A DNA stretch of 64,000 nucleotides, taken from assembly GCA_965277875.1 (NCBI GenBank), contig CBDIDV010000002.1, positions 3,844,001-3,908,000 of the forward strand. Reading direction: 5' to 3'. Positions 16,665 to 25,745 of this stretch are shown here, in pieces. The position numbers were made by a program, and so were the translations under genes. Below the pieces are notes generated by a model that ran no database searches, had not been told where the DNA came from, and worked only from the letters and a program-made list of their open reading frames with translations. Positions within the stretch are counted from its first letter, which is position 1. Each line of letters begins with the position of its first letter. The DNA is from CAWFQB01 sp965277875 (GTDB taxonomy: Bacteria > Armatimonadota > Chthonomonadetes > Chthonomonadales > Chthonomonadaceae).

Positions 16665-17507
16665 TTATTTCAGCCCCGTAACCGCGATACCCTGTATGAA
16701 CTGCTTTTGCGTAAAGAAGAACAGGACGACGACAGGGGCGACGATGATGGTTGCCGCCGCCATTTGCAGGTTCCACTCCGTGCCGCCGTTTTGGCTGGTG
16801 AACGCCTGCAAACCCAGGCCCAGCGTGAACATGTTCTGGTGCGACAGGTACAGCAGCGGACCTAGAAAGTCGTTCCACGTCCCCATGAATGTAAACAGGG
16901 CCACGACCGACAGCGCGGGCTTGCACAGGGGCATCACTATCTGCCGGAAAATGGCCCACTCCGAGCAGCCATCAATCTTGGCCGCTTCCGACAATTCAAA
17001 CGGGATGGTGGCGAAGAACTGACGCAGCAAAAAGATGTTGAACGCGCTGCCGAACCACGCGGGAACCCACAGCGGGCGAAACGTGCCGATCCAGTGCAGC
17101 TTTTGAAACAGCGCGAAGATCGGAACCATCAGCACGGGAAACGGAACCATCATCGTGGCGAGGGTCAGGGCGAAGGCGACATCACGCCCCGGCCAGCGCA
17201 GACGCGCAAACCCATACGCGACAAGGGCGTTCGAGATCACAGTTCCGCTCACGGTCAGCACGGCGAGCATCAGCGTATTGCGCCCATACACCAGAAACGG
17301 GATGTAGCCCAGTTTGTCGCTGTTGTATGTAAACGCTTTGGGATAGTTGAACCACTCCCAATGTGACGGCAGCCACACGATGGGCGTCTTCATCGTTTCG
17401 GCAATCGGCTTTACCGAAGTCAAGACGAGCCAGACGAGCGGAAAAGCGAAAATGACGGACAATAAAATCAGGATGATATGCAGCGGTATGGCGTTCTTTT
17501 GTCGCAT
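16665..17507 (-). CDS. Carbohydrate ABC transporter permease (MalG type)
   Basis: A 280-residue inner-membrane permease of a sugar importer (CUT1 type). Six membrane segments are discernible (about 10-30, 75-98, 108-130, 140-160, 185-210, 245-265), and the cytoplasmic EAA loop reads ELSEAAKIDGCSEWAIFRQI. It is the last gene of a leftward operon: binding protein 2, binding protein 1, MalF-type permease, MalG-type permease, then a terminator. There is no ATPase gene in the cluster, so a shared MsmK/MalK-like ATPase encoded elsewhere is expected. Confidence 0.92.
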   Translation of the reverse strand: MRQKNAIPLHIILILLSVIFAFPLVWLVLTSVKPIAETMKTPIVWLPSHWEWFNYPKAFTYNSDKLGYIPFLVYGRNTLMLAVLTVSGTVISNALVAYGFARLRWPGRDVAFALTLATMMVPFPVLMVPIFALFQKLHWIGTFRPLWVPAWFGSAFNIFLLRQFFATIPFELSEAAKIDGCSEWAIFRQIVMPLCKPALSVVALFTFMGTWNDFLGPLLYLSHQNMFTLGLGLQAFTSQNGGTEWNLQMAAATIIVAPVVVLFFFTQKQFIQGIAVTGLK

Positions 17508-17567
17508 GGATCGAATTTAACCTTGTTGTAAGTATGTCTACTTAGTGCCTGTCTGCTCAGTATCTTC

Positions 17568-18449
17568 TTATGATGAGCCGTAGTGGACGAAGCGCTTGGA
17601 CAGGCGCACGGACAAAAACGTGAGGCAGAGGATCATGAGGAACATCACCCACCCTATCGCGCTGGCGTAGCCCATCTTGTGATAGACAAACGCGTTGTCG
17701 AACAGGTACATGGTCAGAAAGTAGATCGAGCGCGCGGGCGATCCGGCGGGCGACACGAGGTAGGGGACCGTGAACGCCTGCAAAGTGCCGATGATGCCCA
17801 TGATAACGTTGAACAAAATGACCGGGGACAGCATCGGAATGGTAACGTGGAAGGTCTTGGCCCACCAGCCCGCGCCGTCCAGATCGGCGGCCTCGTACAA
17901 GGGCTGCGGCACGTCCTGCAAACCGGCCAGATAGATCACCATCGCGTTGCCCGCGCCCCACGCGGCCATGAGGATGAGCGTCCACTTGGACCAGGCAGGA
18001 TCGGCCAGCCACTTGGGGCCGGTAATGCCCAGGTGTCCCAAAAGTTCGTTCAGAACACCGTGTTCGCCGTTGAAGATCCATGTAATCAGGACGCCGATGG
18101 CGACGGCGGGAACCAGGGACGGCACGTAAAACAGGGCGCGATAAAACGTCATGCCCTTGATTTTGCTGTTGAGGAGGAGGGCCAGACACAACGCCACGAC
18201 CGCGCTGATGGGCAGCGCCCAGCACGCGTACACGGCCGTATTGCCCAGCGCCTGCCGGAACACCTCGTCGTGTATCAGGTTTGTGTAGTTGGACAATCCC
18301 GTATAGACCGGCGGGCGCAGTACCGAATAGTCGCAGAAACTATAATAGATGGACGCGCACAGCGGGTACAGCAAAAACAGGCTGAATCCGATGATCCACG
18401 GGCTGATAAACATCAGAGCGGTCAGCGCCTCGCGCCGGCTGCTTTTCAT
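17568..18449 (-). CDS. Carbohydrate ABC transporter permease (MalF type)
   Basis: A 293-residue permease partner of the MalG-type protein. Six hydrophobic segments are visible, with the EAA loop PLYEAADLDGAGWWAKTF near residue 195. The frame opens at 18500, but the ATG at 18449 has AGAGGGAG about 9 nt upstream and begins with the usual short basic N-terminus (MKSSRREAL). It follows the binding-protein gene by 54 nt and precedes the second permease by 60 nt. The sugar transported is unknown. Confidence 0.92.
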   Translation of the reverse strand: MKSSRREALTALMFISPWIIGFSLFLLYPLCASIYYSFCDYSVLRPPVYTGLSNYTNLIHDEVFRQALGNTAVYACWALPISAVVALCLALLLNSKIKGMTFYRALFYVPSLVPAVAIGVLITWIFNGEHGVLNELLGHLGITGPKWLADPAWSKWTLILMAAWGAGNAMVIYLAGLQDVPQPLYEAADLDGAGWWAKTFHVTIPMLSPVILFNVIMGIIGTLQAFTVPYLVSPAGSPARSIYFLTMYLFDNAFVYHKMGYASAIGWVMFLMILCLTFLSVRLSKRFVHYGSS

Positions 18450-18503
18450 TAGATATGCTCCCTCTTTCATCCAAACTGAAACCACTCGAATCAGAACCAC
18501 TTG

Positions 18504-19871
18504 CTACTGCTTGCTTGCCAGACGCGCCGCCTGCTCATGCCGCGCCCTTAGCTGCTCCAGATACTCGTCCATCTTGGGCTGCATGGCCGCCTGCACGGCA
18601 TCCAGCGCCTCTTTCGGCGTCTTCTTTTCCAACTGTATCTCGTCGTAAGCGTTCTTCATGGCGTCCTGGTATTCGGGCCAGATGCCGATCTTGGGCGATG
18701 TGATGACGGACGGCTTGTAGGACAGGTCCGTGAACAGTTTTATAAACGGATTGGGATGCGTTCGCAAAAACGTTTCGCTGACATCGCGCAGCGGGGAATT
18801 CTTGCGCTGCTTCATGCACAAGAGTTCCATGCCCTTTTGCGACTGCATGAACTTGAGAAACGTGAACGCCTCGTCCGGGTGCTTTGCGCCGCGCGGGATC
18901 ACCAGAATATCCAGGCCGGCAAAGCTGGCGTCGGCCATGTCGGGCCGGTTAGCGGGGTGCGGGAACGGCGTCGCGGCCCAATTACGAACCGGGGCGTCGA
19001 ACTCCGGCACGTACTTGGTGATGTAGTTATACATCCACACGCCCTGTATCTCCATCGCCACCTTGCCGTCGAGAAAGCCGTTCTGCGGGCTGGAGAAGTT
19101 GCCTAATCCCGACTGAAAGCTTTGCAGGTTCGTGCCGCCAAACTTCTTTGAGTACGACTGCACCCACTCATAAGCGCGTATGTTTTCGGGGCTATTAGCG
19201 GTTATTTTGGTTTTGCCGTCCCACAATCTGCCGCCGAACACATAGCCCCAGCCCCAGTTCCACCAGCCCGGTTCCGAGGGCAGAAACCCGGAGTGATCCA
19301 GTTTCTTATCCGGCGTGTACGTGGTCAGCTTTTGCGCCATCGCGTCCATTTCTTCAATGGTCGTGGGCGGCTTGTCGGGGTCGAGGCCGGCCTGCCGGAA
19401 CAGCTTGCGATTGTAGTGCAGGGCCGTGGTCGAGGGTGTGCTGGGCAGGGCGTACTGATGCCCGTTGTACGTTCCCATGTCCCAGAAGACCGGAACATAC
19501 TGGTCGCGGCGGATATTGTTGCGGGCGCAGTAATCATCGAGCGGCATCAGGGCGTTGTCGTCCGCGTACTGCGCCACATTCTGCCCGTACAGGCCCGCGA
19601 TGTCCGGCGGGTCACCTCCGGCTACGGACAGCAGCGTTTTGTTTTCGATGCTGCTGATGGTCAGCAAATCCACGTAAATGTGGTTCTGCGAGCGGTTGAA
19701 GGTGTCCACGACCTCGCGGATGGCGTCGCCCTCGGCTCCCGTCCATTTTTCCCAATAGATGACGTGGACTTTGTCGTCCCTGACCGGCGGAACGACAACG
19801 TACTCGCTGTACAGCATGGCCGCCGCGATGCCAAGGAAGGCGAGCGGGGTAAGAAGATTACGCAATGCCAT
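18504..19871 (-). CDS. Extracellular solute-binding protein, family 1 (copy 1)
   Basis: A 455-residue sugar-binding protein for the adjacent permeases. It has the family 1 pattern: VHVIYWEKWTGAEGDAIREV near the N-terminus, the SVAGGDPPDIAGLYG segment, and a C-terminal helical end. The N-terminus has one hydrophobic segment (about 5-25) but no lipobox Cys, so the protein may be held by an uncleaved anchor. It is preceded by a second copy with 19 nt between them; long stretches of DNA are identical. Different sites of divergence suggest that the two copies bind related but not identical sugars. Confidence 0.92.
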   Translation of the reverse strand: MALRNLLTPLAFLGIAAAMLYSEYVVVPPVRDDKVHVIYWEKWTGAEGDAIREVVDTFNRSQNHIYVDLLTISSIENKTLLSVAGGDPPDIAGLYGQNVAQYADDNALMPLDDYCARNNIRRDQYVPVFWDMGTYNGHQYALPSTPSTTALHYNRKLFRQAGLDPDKPPTTIEEMDAMAQKLTTYTPDKKLDHSGFLPSEPGWWNWGWGYVFGGRLWDGKTKITANSPENIRAYEWVQSYSKKFGGTNLQSFQSGLGNFSSPQNGFLDGKVAMEIQGVWMYNYITKYVPEFDAPVRNWAATPFPHPANRPDMADASFAGLDILVIPRGAKHPDEAFTFLKFMQSQKGMELLCMKQRKNSPLRDVSETFLRTHPNPFIKLFTDLSYKPSVITSPKIGIWPEYQDAMKNAYDEIQLEKKTPKEALDAVQAAMQPKMDEYLEQLRARHEQAARLASKQ

Positions 19872-19890
19872 AGGTTTCTGCTAACTCCCG

Positions 19891-21255
19891 CTAATTCCCG
19901 GACTTGGCCTGCGCCGCCAGTTTTCGCCGCTCAAGCTGCTCTAAATACTCGTCCATCTTGGGCTGCATGGCCGCCTGCACGGCGTCCAGCGCCTCTTTCG
20001 GCGTTTTCTTTTCCAGCGAGATCTCGTCGTAGGCGTTTGTCAGCGCGTCCTTATACTCAGGCCAGATGCCGAGCTTGGGCGGCGGGATCGTGTTGACGCC
20101 TTTGGGCAGGTCGCTGAACAATTTGATGAACGGGTTCGGATGGTTCTTATAAAAGTCGGGGCTGACGGCCAGCAAGGGCGAGTTCTTGCGCTGCTTGAGG
20201 CACAGCATTTCCATGCCTTTCTGCGACTGCAAAAATTTGATGAACTCGAACGCTTCGTCCGGGTGTCGCGAACCACGCGGGATCACGATGATGTCCTCGT
20301 CAGCGAAGGTCATATTCGCCAGATCGGGGCGGTCGGCGGGGTGTGGAAACGGCACGACGCCCCATTCGCGCACGGGCGTTTCCATTTTGGGCGCGTATTT
20401 GCTGATGAAGTTGTACATCCACACGCCCTGCAATTCCATGCCGACCTGACCGTCGAGAAAGCCGTTTTGCGGGCTGGAGAAGTTGCCCAGGCCCGCATGA
20501 AAGCTTTGCAGGTTCGTGCCGCCGAACTTCTTTGAGTACGACTGCACCCACTCATAAGCGCGTATGTTTTCGGGGCTATTAGCGGTTATTTTGGTTTTGC
20601 CGTCCCACAGCCTGCCGCCGAACACACAGCCCCAGTCCCAGTTCCACCAGCCCGGTTCCGAGGGCATGAAGCCGCACTTATCCAGCTTCTTGCCTTCCTT
20701 GTACGTGGTCATCTTGACGTTGTCTGCGTCCATCTCTTCAATGGTCGTAGGCGGCATATCGGGGTTCAGCCCCGCGTCGCGGAACATCTTTTTGCTGTAA
20801 TGCAGGGCAGTGGAGGCCGGCACGGTGGGCAGGGCGAACTGGTGGCCGTGGTAGCTGCTCATGTCCCAGAAGACCGGAACGTACTGGTCGCGGCGGATAT
20901 TGTTGCGGGCGCAGTAGTCGTCCAGCGGCATCAGGGCGTTGTCGTCGGCGAACTGCGCCAGGCTCGTGCCGTACAGGCCAGCCACGTCCGGCGGGTCGCC
21001 GCCTGCCACGGACAGCAGCGTTTTGTTTTCGATGCCGCTGACCGTCAGCAGATCCACCTGGATGCGAGACTGCGAGCGATTGAACTCGTCCACGGTCTCT
21101 TTGATAGCGTCGCCTTCAAAGCTCGTCCACTTTTCCCAATACTGAATGTGGACGCGCTTGTCTTTCGGGGGCGGGGACAGCGTGTACTCGCTATAAAACA
21201 TGGTCGCCGCGATGCCCAGCAGAGCGAGCGGCGTCAAAAGATTGCGTAACTCCAT
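19891..21255 (-). CDS. Extracellular solute-binding protein, family 1 (copy 2)
   Basis: The 454-residue first gene of the sugar ABC operon and a close duplicate of the next gene. Both share the N-terminal anchor RNLLTPLA and the segments VAGGDPPD, DDYCARNNIRRDQYVPVFWD and KFGGTNLQSF. The ATG at 21255 has AAAGGAC 4-5 nt upstream; the frame opens at 21312. As in the other copy no lipobox is present. Two binding proteins with one permease pair imply wider substrate range or a recent duplication. An 85-bp block is perfectly identical in both copies. Confidence 0.92.
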   Translation of the reverse strand: MELRNLLTPLALLGIAATMFYSEYTLSPPPKDKRVHIQYWEKWTSFEGDAIKETVDEFNRSQSRIQVDLLTVSGIENKTLLSVAGGDPPDVAGLYGTSLAQFADDNALMPLDDYCARNNIRRDQYVPVFWDMSSYHGHQFALPTVPASTALHYSKKMFRDAGLNPDMPPTTIEEMDADNVKMTTYKEGKKLDKCGFMPSEPGWWNWDWGCVFGGRLWDGKTKITANSPENIRAYEWVQSYSKKFGGTNLQSFHAGLGNFSSPQNGFLDGQVGMELQGVWMYNFISKYAPKMETPVREWGVVPFPHPADRPDLANMTFADEDIIVIPRGSRHPDEAFEFIKFLQSQKGMEMLCLKQRKNSPLLAVSPDFYKNHPNPFIKLFSDLPKGVNTIPPPKLGIWPEYKDALTNAYDEISLEKKTPKEALDAVQAAMQPKMDEYLEQLERRKLAAQAKSGN

Positions 21256-21358
21256 TGCGTCCTTTTGCCGAAATAACGTGATTAGATGAATTCGGGGGGT
21301 GTTGTACTGCACATTATATCACAAATTCGGGCAGGGGTGGAACTGTCAAGGTTCGGGG

Positions 21359-22255
21359 TCAGCTGTCCGCACTTGGACGCAGCAGTTGTTCGCCGCCCTT
21401 TTCCTGCACAACGGGCGCGGCAGGACGCAGCAGCGTGTCGGACGGCGTGACAGGAGCCGAGGCGCGCAGCAAAGTTTGCGATTGCTTCGCTTCCTGTTGC
21501 CGCTGTTCCAAAAACGGCAGGCATTCCTGCGCCGTTTGCTTTAGCTCCGCTATTCTATATAATGTCGCAGCATGACTAAGTCCCGGCTGCTTGTTCCAAA
21601 AGGTTGCTTTAAGTTTTATGTTGGCACAATTTGTCACGGCGGGAACGGCCCAGGTTCCGCCAGTCTGTTCGAGAGTGTGCATGGCGGTCATGCTCACATC
21701 AAAATTGCGTAGCGGCGACGCAAGCCAGCCGAGAACCACCTGTCGCTGTTTTGCCGTCCATTGGTCAGCTTGTCCCACACGCAGTTGCGGCAACAGTCGT
21801 ATCAACGCTTCTTGCACGGATTTTACCGCAACACCGCATCCTGCCCCTTCCAGCATGGACAGCAAAACAGGTACAAACCGCACATCATCCATTCCATTGA
21901 TGACGTTCGCAAGGGCGTGACGCGAACGAGGCTGCTGCATGAAACGGAAGCGTACAAACAAGAAGCCAAAAGTCAACCCCAATGGTGCGGCAAGCAATGT
22001 TCCTTCCATTCCTTTGGGCAACCCTGATAATCGTGCCACTAGAATGAGCATTGCAACTATTGGCAAGTAGGCTACAATCATGTAGACGATGATCTTAGTC
22101 CACGCCTTGTTGATCCATCGCTTGTAGCCTGCTTGTTCCAGTAGAGCGAACTGCATCAACTCGTCGGGCGACAGGGCGCGCAGCCTGCGTTCGGCGTCTT
22201 CGCGCAGGCTGGCGTCGCGGCTGTTCAGGTTGTCGAGCAGTTGCGGCAGGTTCAT
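21359..22255 (-). CDS. Membrane protein with HEAT-like helical repeats
   Basis: A 298-residue protein of unknown function. The first 45 residues are a helical segment (LPQLLDNLNSRDASLREDAE) typical of HEAT-type repeats; two membrane segments follow (about 55-75 and 85-102); then more alpha-helical repeats (about 105-235) with ALANVINGMDDVRFVPVLLSML. The tail contains three imperfect copies of LLRASAP/LLRPAAP/LLRPSA. HEAT proteins of this type are scaffold-like; a cellular role cannot be read from the sequence. It stands alone, upstream of the ABC operon (103 nt). Confidence 0.7.
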   Translation of the reverse strand: MNLPQLLDNLNSRDASLREDAERRLRALSPDELMQFALLEQAGYKRWINKAWTKIIVYMIVAYLPIVAMLILVARLSGLPKGMEGTLLAAPLGLTFGFLFVRFRFMQQPRSRHALANVINGMDDVRFVPVLLSMLEGAGCGVAVKSVQEALIRLLPQLRVGQADQWTAKQRQVVLGWLASPLRNFDVSMTAMHTLEQTGGTWAVPAVTNCANIKLKATFWNKQPGLSHAATLYRIAELKQTAQECLPFLEQRQQEAKQSQTLLRASAPVTPSDTLLRPAAPVVQEKGGEQLLRPSADS

Positions 22256-22281
22256 GTTTTTGGGATGACCAGTAAGAATAT

Positions 22282-22461
22282 ATCCGGCATATAAAATGCC
22301 GGATAGCTAGGCCTGCGGCCAATCGTCCTGTTGATTGAGGCTGTTGCAGACAGTGTCCATATATGCCGGTGAGTTGGCCGCGCCGCTAAATACGCCGACA
22401 ATCTTTTGTTCTTCGTCCGGTTAGCCGCAGGCCTAGCTATCCGGCATTTTATATGCCGGAT
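22282..22461. repeat. 180-bp palindromic element with perfect 38-bp inverted ends
   Basis: A 38-bp sequence at 22282-22319 is repeated exactly in inverted orientation at 22424-22461. Each arm starts with its own small palindrome (ATCCGGCAT-ATAAA-ATGCCGGAT) followed by a second part, AGCTAGGCCTGCGGC. The 104-bp centre is not coding. Architecture fits a MITE-like or REP/BIME-like element; no target-site duplication is obvious. Confidence 0.8.
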
Positions 22462-22499
22462 GTAGAAACGACTAAAAGATGTCCTAACGTCCGAACACG

Positions 22500-23432
22500 C
22501 TAACCTGCCGAGGACTTTACTTCCTTTTCGTCTTTGCCGGTCTTGAGGTTTTTGGCGAAAAAGTCGAGGGTGCGTTTCCAGGCGAGTTTGGCGGCGGGCG
22601 CGTCGTAGCGGGGCGTGGTGTCGTTGTGGAAACCGTGATTGGCCCCCTCGTAGAAGAACGCCTCGTATTTGACGTGGTCGGCTTTCAGGGCTTCCTCGTA
22701 GGCGGGCCAGCCGGCATTGACACGGGTATCCAGGCCGGCATAGTGCAGCATCAGAGGCGTTTTGATCTTGGCCGCGTCCTCGGCAGAGGGCTGTGCGCCG
22801 TAGAAGGGAACGCCCGCCGCCAGGTCACGGCCCATTTTCACCGCCAGCATATTGACTATGCCGCCGCCAAAGCAGAAGCCGACCGCGCCGATCTTGCCCG
22901 TGCAGTCGGGACGCGCTTTCAGCCACTCTGCGGAGGCGATGAAATCCTCGGACATTTTCTGCCTGTCCACGGTGCGAAATAATGCGCCGCCCTTTTCGTC
23001 GTCGCCGGGGTAGCCGCCCACGGAGGTCAGGCCGTCCGGCGCAAAGGCGATGTAGCCCTCGGTTCCCAGCCGCCGCGCCACGTCCTCGATGTAGGGGTTC
23101 AGGCCGCGATTTTCATGGATCACCAGAACGCCGGGGGATTTCTGCTCGGTCTTCTGGACAGGATGCACGAGGTAGCCCTTGATGGTCGTGTTGCCTTTAG
23201 GCGACGGCACACTGACCGTTTCCGTCTTGATGCGGCTGTCATCTTTGGGAACCTGCTCGGCCCACGCGTAGTTCGGGCGCAGGCTCTCCCAGATCGCCAG
23301 GGCCGTGACGCCCCCGACCGCGAACTTCTGCGCGGCTTCCAAAAACTGCCGCCGATCCATGCCGCCATGTACGTAGATGTCGAAAATGTCCAGCAGTTCC
23401 TGCGGATAATCGTTTGCTGTTTTGCGCTCCAT
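22500..23432 (-). CDS. Dienelactone hydrolase family protein
   Basis: A 310-residue alpha/beta hydrolase. The Cys nucleophile motif is GFCFGGG (about residue 197); Asp in AGLDTRVN and His in ANHGFHND complete the triad. The N-terminal 55 residues carry DRRQFLEAAQKFAVGG, resembling a twin-arginine export signal, as in other exported dienelactone hydrolases. The ATG at 23432 has AGGGGAG 9 nt upstream. Relatives hydrolyse lactone or ester bonds in aromatic degradation or unknown pathways. No catabolic genes are adjacent; the substrate is unknown. Confidence 0.9.
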   Translation of the reverse strand: MERKTANDYPQELLDIFDIYVHGGMDRRQFLEAAQKFAVGGVTALAIWESLRPNYAWAEQVPKDDSRIKTETVSVPSPKGNTTIKGYLVHPVQKTEQKSPGVLVIHENRGLNPYIEDVARRLGTEGYIAFAPDGLTSVGGYPGDDEKGGALFRTVDRQKMSEDFIASAEWLKARPDCTGKIGAVGFCFGGGIVNMLAVKMGRDLAAGVPFYGAQPSAEDAAKIKTPLMLHYAGLDTRVNAGWPAYEEALKADHVKYEAFFYEGANHGFHNDTTPRYDAPAAKLAWKRTLDFFAKNLKTGKDEKEVKSSAG

Positions 23433-23492
23433 GTGCTGTGTCTCCCCTAAACCAGACTTGTTTCTGTTGCCGTCGCCCAAACTGTAAAGACG

Positions 23493-23768
23493 CTAATTCA
23501 TCTCAAAAGTTATCTGGTCTACGTAGCACCAGTACCAGTCCTCGCCCGGTTCGTGGGACTGCATCACGGGATGATTGGTCGCGTGGAAATGCTTGATGGC
23601 GTGTTTGTTGGGCGAACTGTCGCAGCAGCCGACGTGTCCGCACTCGCGGCACATTCGCAGGTGTACCCACTGCCCGCCGATTTTCAAACAGTCCTCGCAG
23701 CCGTTCGCGCTCGGTTTCACGTCGTGGATGTGGTCAAGGTGCGTACATTGTTCGGTCGGTTGTGCCAA
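23493..23768 (-). CDS. UBP-type zinc finger protein
   Basis: A small (91-residue) UBP-type zinc-finger domain, a fold best known from ubiquitin hydrolases but widespread as stand-alone proteins in bacteria. Metal ligands appear in order: CTHLDHI, CEDCL, CRECGHVGCCD and a His cluster KHFHATNHP. I choose the TTG at 23768 because AGGAGG lies about 8 nt upstream and the domain starts there. An alternative ATG at 23843 overlaps the stop of the EthD gene as TAATG and would add 25 residues. The bacterial function is unknown. Confidence 0.82.
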   Translation of the reverse strand: MAQPTEQCTHLDHIHDVKPSANGCEDCLKIGGQWVHLRMCRECGHVGCCDSSPNKHAIKHFHATNHPVMQSHEPGEDWYWCYVDQITFEMN

Positions 23769-23842
23769 GATCGTTCCTCCTGTGCCTGTTATGTATCCTG
23801 TTCGCGGCCATTCTTCTAACTCAAACGCCTCGCAGTTTCCCA

Positions 23843-24187
23843 TTATGCCTTGACGGCGTTTTCCGTGGAAACCAAAAAGTCGCACTTATGCAGGTCGAGA
23901 AAGTATTCCTCGTCGGGGCGGATACGCGCCAGGTATTCGGCGTCGGAGAAGCAGCGCGCAAGCGCGGCCACGTCGTCGAACCACAGTTCCGTAGCGCCAT
24001 CATATTTTTGCGGGGGCATACCCGGCAGTTCGGCGTCTACACGGTGCTGCTGCACGTAGCGGCGTACCGTTTCCTTAACAGCGGGAACCGACATAAACAG
24101 GGCGGCATGAACGGTTTTGTGGTGCGCGACAAACTGCTCCTGTGTCAGCGCGGAATTGCGAATCAGCAGAATGGTGAATTTGATCAT
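23843..24187 (-). CDS. EthD/REDY-like domain protein
   Basis: A 114-residue protein of the EthD family (dimeric alpha+beta barrel). The family pattern is visible: MIKFTILLIRNSALTQEQF, HHKTVHAALF and a C-terminal strand with FDDVAALARCFSDAEY. EthD proteins are small accessory or stress proteins, sometimes with dehydratase-like activity. It is followed immediately by the zinc-finger gene (stop and possible ATG overlap as TAATG). A functional link to the dienelactone hydrolase beyond it is possible but unproved. Confidence 0.8.
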   Translation of the reverse strand: MIKFTILLIRNSALTQEQFVAHHKTVHAALFMSVPAVKETVRRYVQQHRVDAELPGMPPQKYDGATELWFDDVAALARCFSDAEYLARIRPDEEYFLDLHKCDFLVSTENAVKA

Positions 24188-24280
24188 AGTCTTTTGCTTT
24201 GTATTTTCTTGCTCGAAATGGGTACGGCGTACAAATCTATTCCAACAAGCGTCAACTCGAATACGTTTTCAGAGGGTGTA

Positions 24281-25693
24281 TCAATGCTCCTGCGTTTGGG
24301 GCGGCTGAATGGGCAGGCGGATGGTAAAGCGGGTACTGCCCGGCTCCGAGGTCAATTGCAAAGTCCCGTGATGCCGCTTTTCAATGATGCGGTGCGTAAT
24401 GTCCAGGCCCATGCCCGTGCCTTTGCCCACGTCTTTGGTCGTGAAGAAGGGGTCGAAGACGCGATCCTGTATGGCAGCCGGGATGCCCGGCCCATTGTCC
24501 TCGATTTCTACAATCACGCCCTTATCGTCGCGCCGGGTACGCACATGCAGCAGGGGTTTTGTCGGCAGACCCTCTAAGGCGTCAATGGCGTTGATGATGA
24601 TGTTTGTCCACGCCTGATTGAGTTCGCTGCCCCACGCGCAGATGCGCGGCAGGTCGGGGGCATAGTCGCGTTCCACAGTCACGCCGGCTTTTTTCAGCTT
24701 GTAGCCCAGCATCGTGAGCGTGTCGTCCAGCCCCTCGTGAACGTCAATTTCCTGTATGGGGGCCTGATCCATAAACGAGTATTTCTTAACGCTTGTTACC
24801 AGCTTGGCGACGCGGCTTGTGCTGCTTTCGATTTGATCCAGCAGGCCGCGCATCTTGAGCATCGCTTCCAGCCATTGCAGCACGTCGCACAGCACATCGC
24901 CCTCCACCTGCCTGACGACGCGTTCCATATCCCCGATTTCCAGGCCATTGGCGACAAAAGTAGGGGCGAGTTCGTAGCTGTTGGCGACGGTATGTTCGTC
25001 CAGCCAGGCTATGAGGGCGTCTTCGCGGTCGCTTTGCGCGATAGGGTCGAGGGGCGCGGCTTTGAGGTTCTTTTCCGTGGCCTCGCAGGCGAAGTGAATA
25101 AGAAACTCGTGCTGGTCGGGCGTAAGTGTGGCCGCGCGGTGCATGGCGAGCATCAGGATCTGCTGCGCGTGGAAGGTGTCGCGCAGGGTGTGGACGGCGC
25201 TCAGGGCGGCCCCGGCGGGATTGTTCAGTTCGTGCGCCAGTCCCGCCGCCATCATGCCCAGCGAGGCGAGTTTTTCGCGCTGCTGTTCCATCACGTCCAC
25301 GTCGTGCTTGCGTCCCGCCAGAGCCTGGACAAGCGTATTCGTCAGGGGCGAACACTGGCCGAGCAGGTTGCGGAACGTGGACGCGTCTATTTTCAGGACG
25401 CGCCCCGGCCCGTCCGCGCGCCCGGTGGCAACCGCAGTGCCGCCCGTGAGCAGGGACAGTTCGCCCGTGAATCCTCCCGGCTCATGCACGGCCACAAGCG
25501 TTTCTTCTACGCCGATTTTGCGCGTCACGCGGATACGCCCGTCCAGCACGATGTACAGGTTGTCGGCGGGCGCTCCCTCGGCGAAGATAGTGTCGCCGCT
25601 CGCCACGTCAACTTCCTGGCCTTTCGTTCTCAGGTAGCCGATTTGCTGGTCTGACAGTGTGGGAAACAGCAGTCCGTCGCGTGTCACGTTCAT
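24281..25693 (-). CDS. Histidine kinase with N-terminal cyclic-nucleotide-binding domain
   Basis: A 470-residue soluble sensor kinase. Residues about 12-125 form a cNMP-binding domain (FAEGAPADNLYIVLDGRIRV, GGFTGELSLL). The phosphoacceptor His154 is in LAHELNNPAG, followed by a long all-helical insert, and a HATPase domain has NIIINAIDALEG, DNGPGIP and GKGTGMGLDI. No membrane segment is present, so it senses a cytoplasmic signal. The gene lies 52 nt downstream of the receiver-flavoprotein fusion and is very probably co-transcribed; the receiver of that protein is its likely partner. Confidence 0.9.
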   Translation of the reverse strand: MNVTRDGLLFPTLSDQQIGYLRTKGQEVDVASGDTIFAEGAPADNLYIVLDGRIRVTRKIGVEETLVAVHEPGGFTGELSLLTGGTAVATGRADGPGRVLKIDASTFRNLLGQCSPLTNTLVQALAGRKHDVDVMEQQREKLASLGMMAAGLAHELNNPAGAALSAVHTLRDTFHAQQILMLAMHRAATLTPDQHEFLIHFACEATEKNLKAAPLDPIAQSDREDALIAWLDEHTVANSYELAPTFVANGLEIGDMERVVRQVEGDVLCDVLQWLEAMLKMRGLLDQIESSTSRVAKLVTSVKKYSFMDQAPIQEIDVHEGLDDTLTMLGYKLKKAGVTVERDYAPDLPRICAWGSELNQAWTNIIINAIDALEGLPTKPLLHVRTRRDDKGVIVEIEDNGPGIPAAIQDRVFDPFFTTKDVGKGTGMGLDITHRIIEKRHHGTLQLTSEPGSTRFTIRLPIQPPQTQEH

Positions 25694-25745
25694 GTGCTTT
25701 GTCCTTATACAAACTTATGGCAATCAGCCAGCAATCAGCCGGCAA

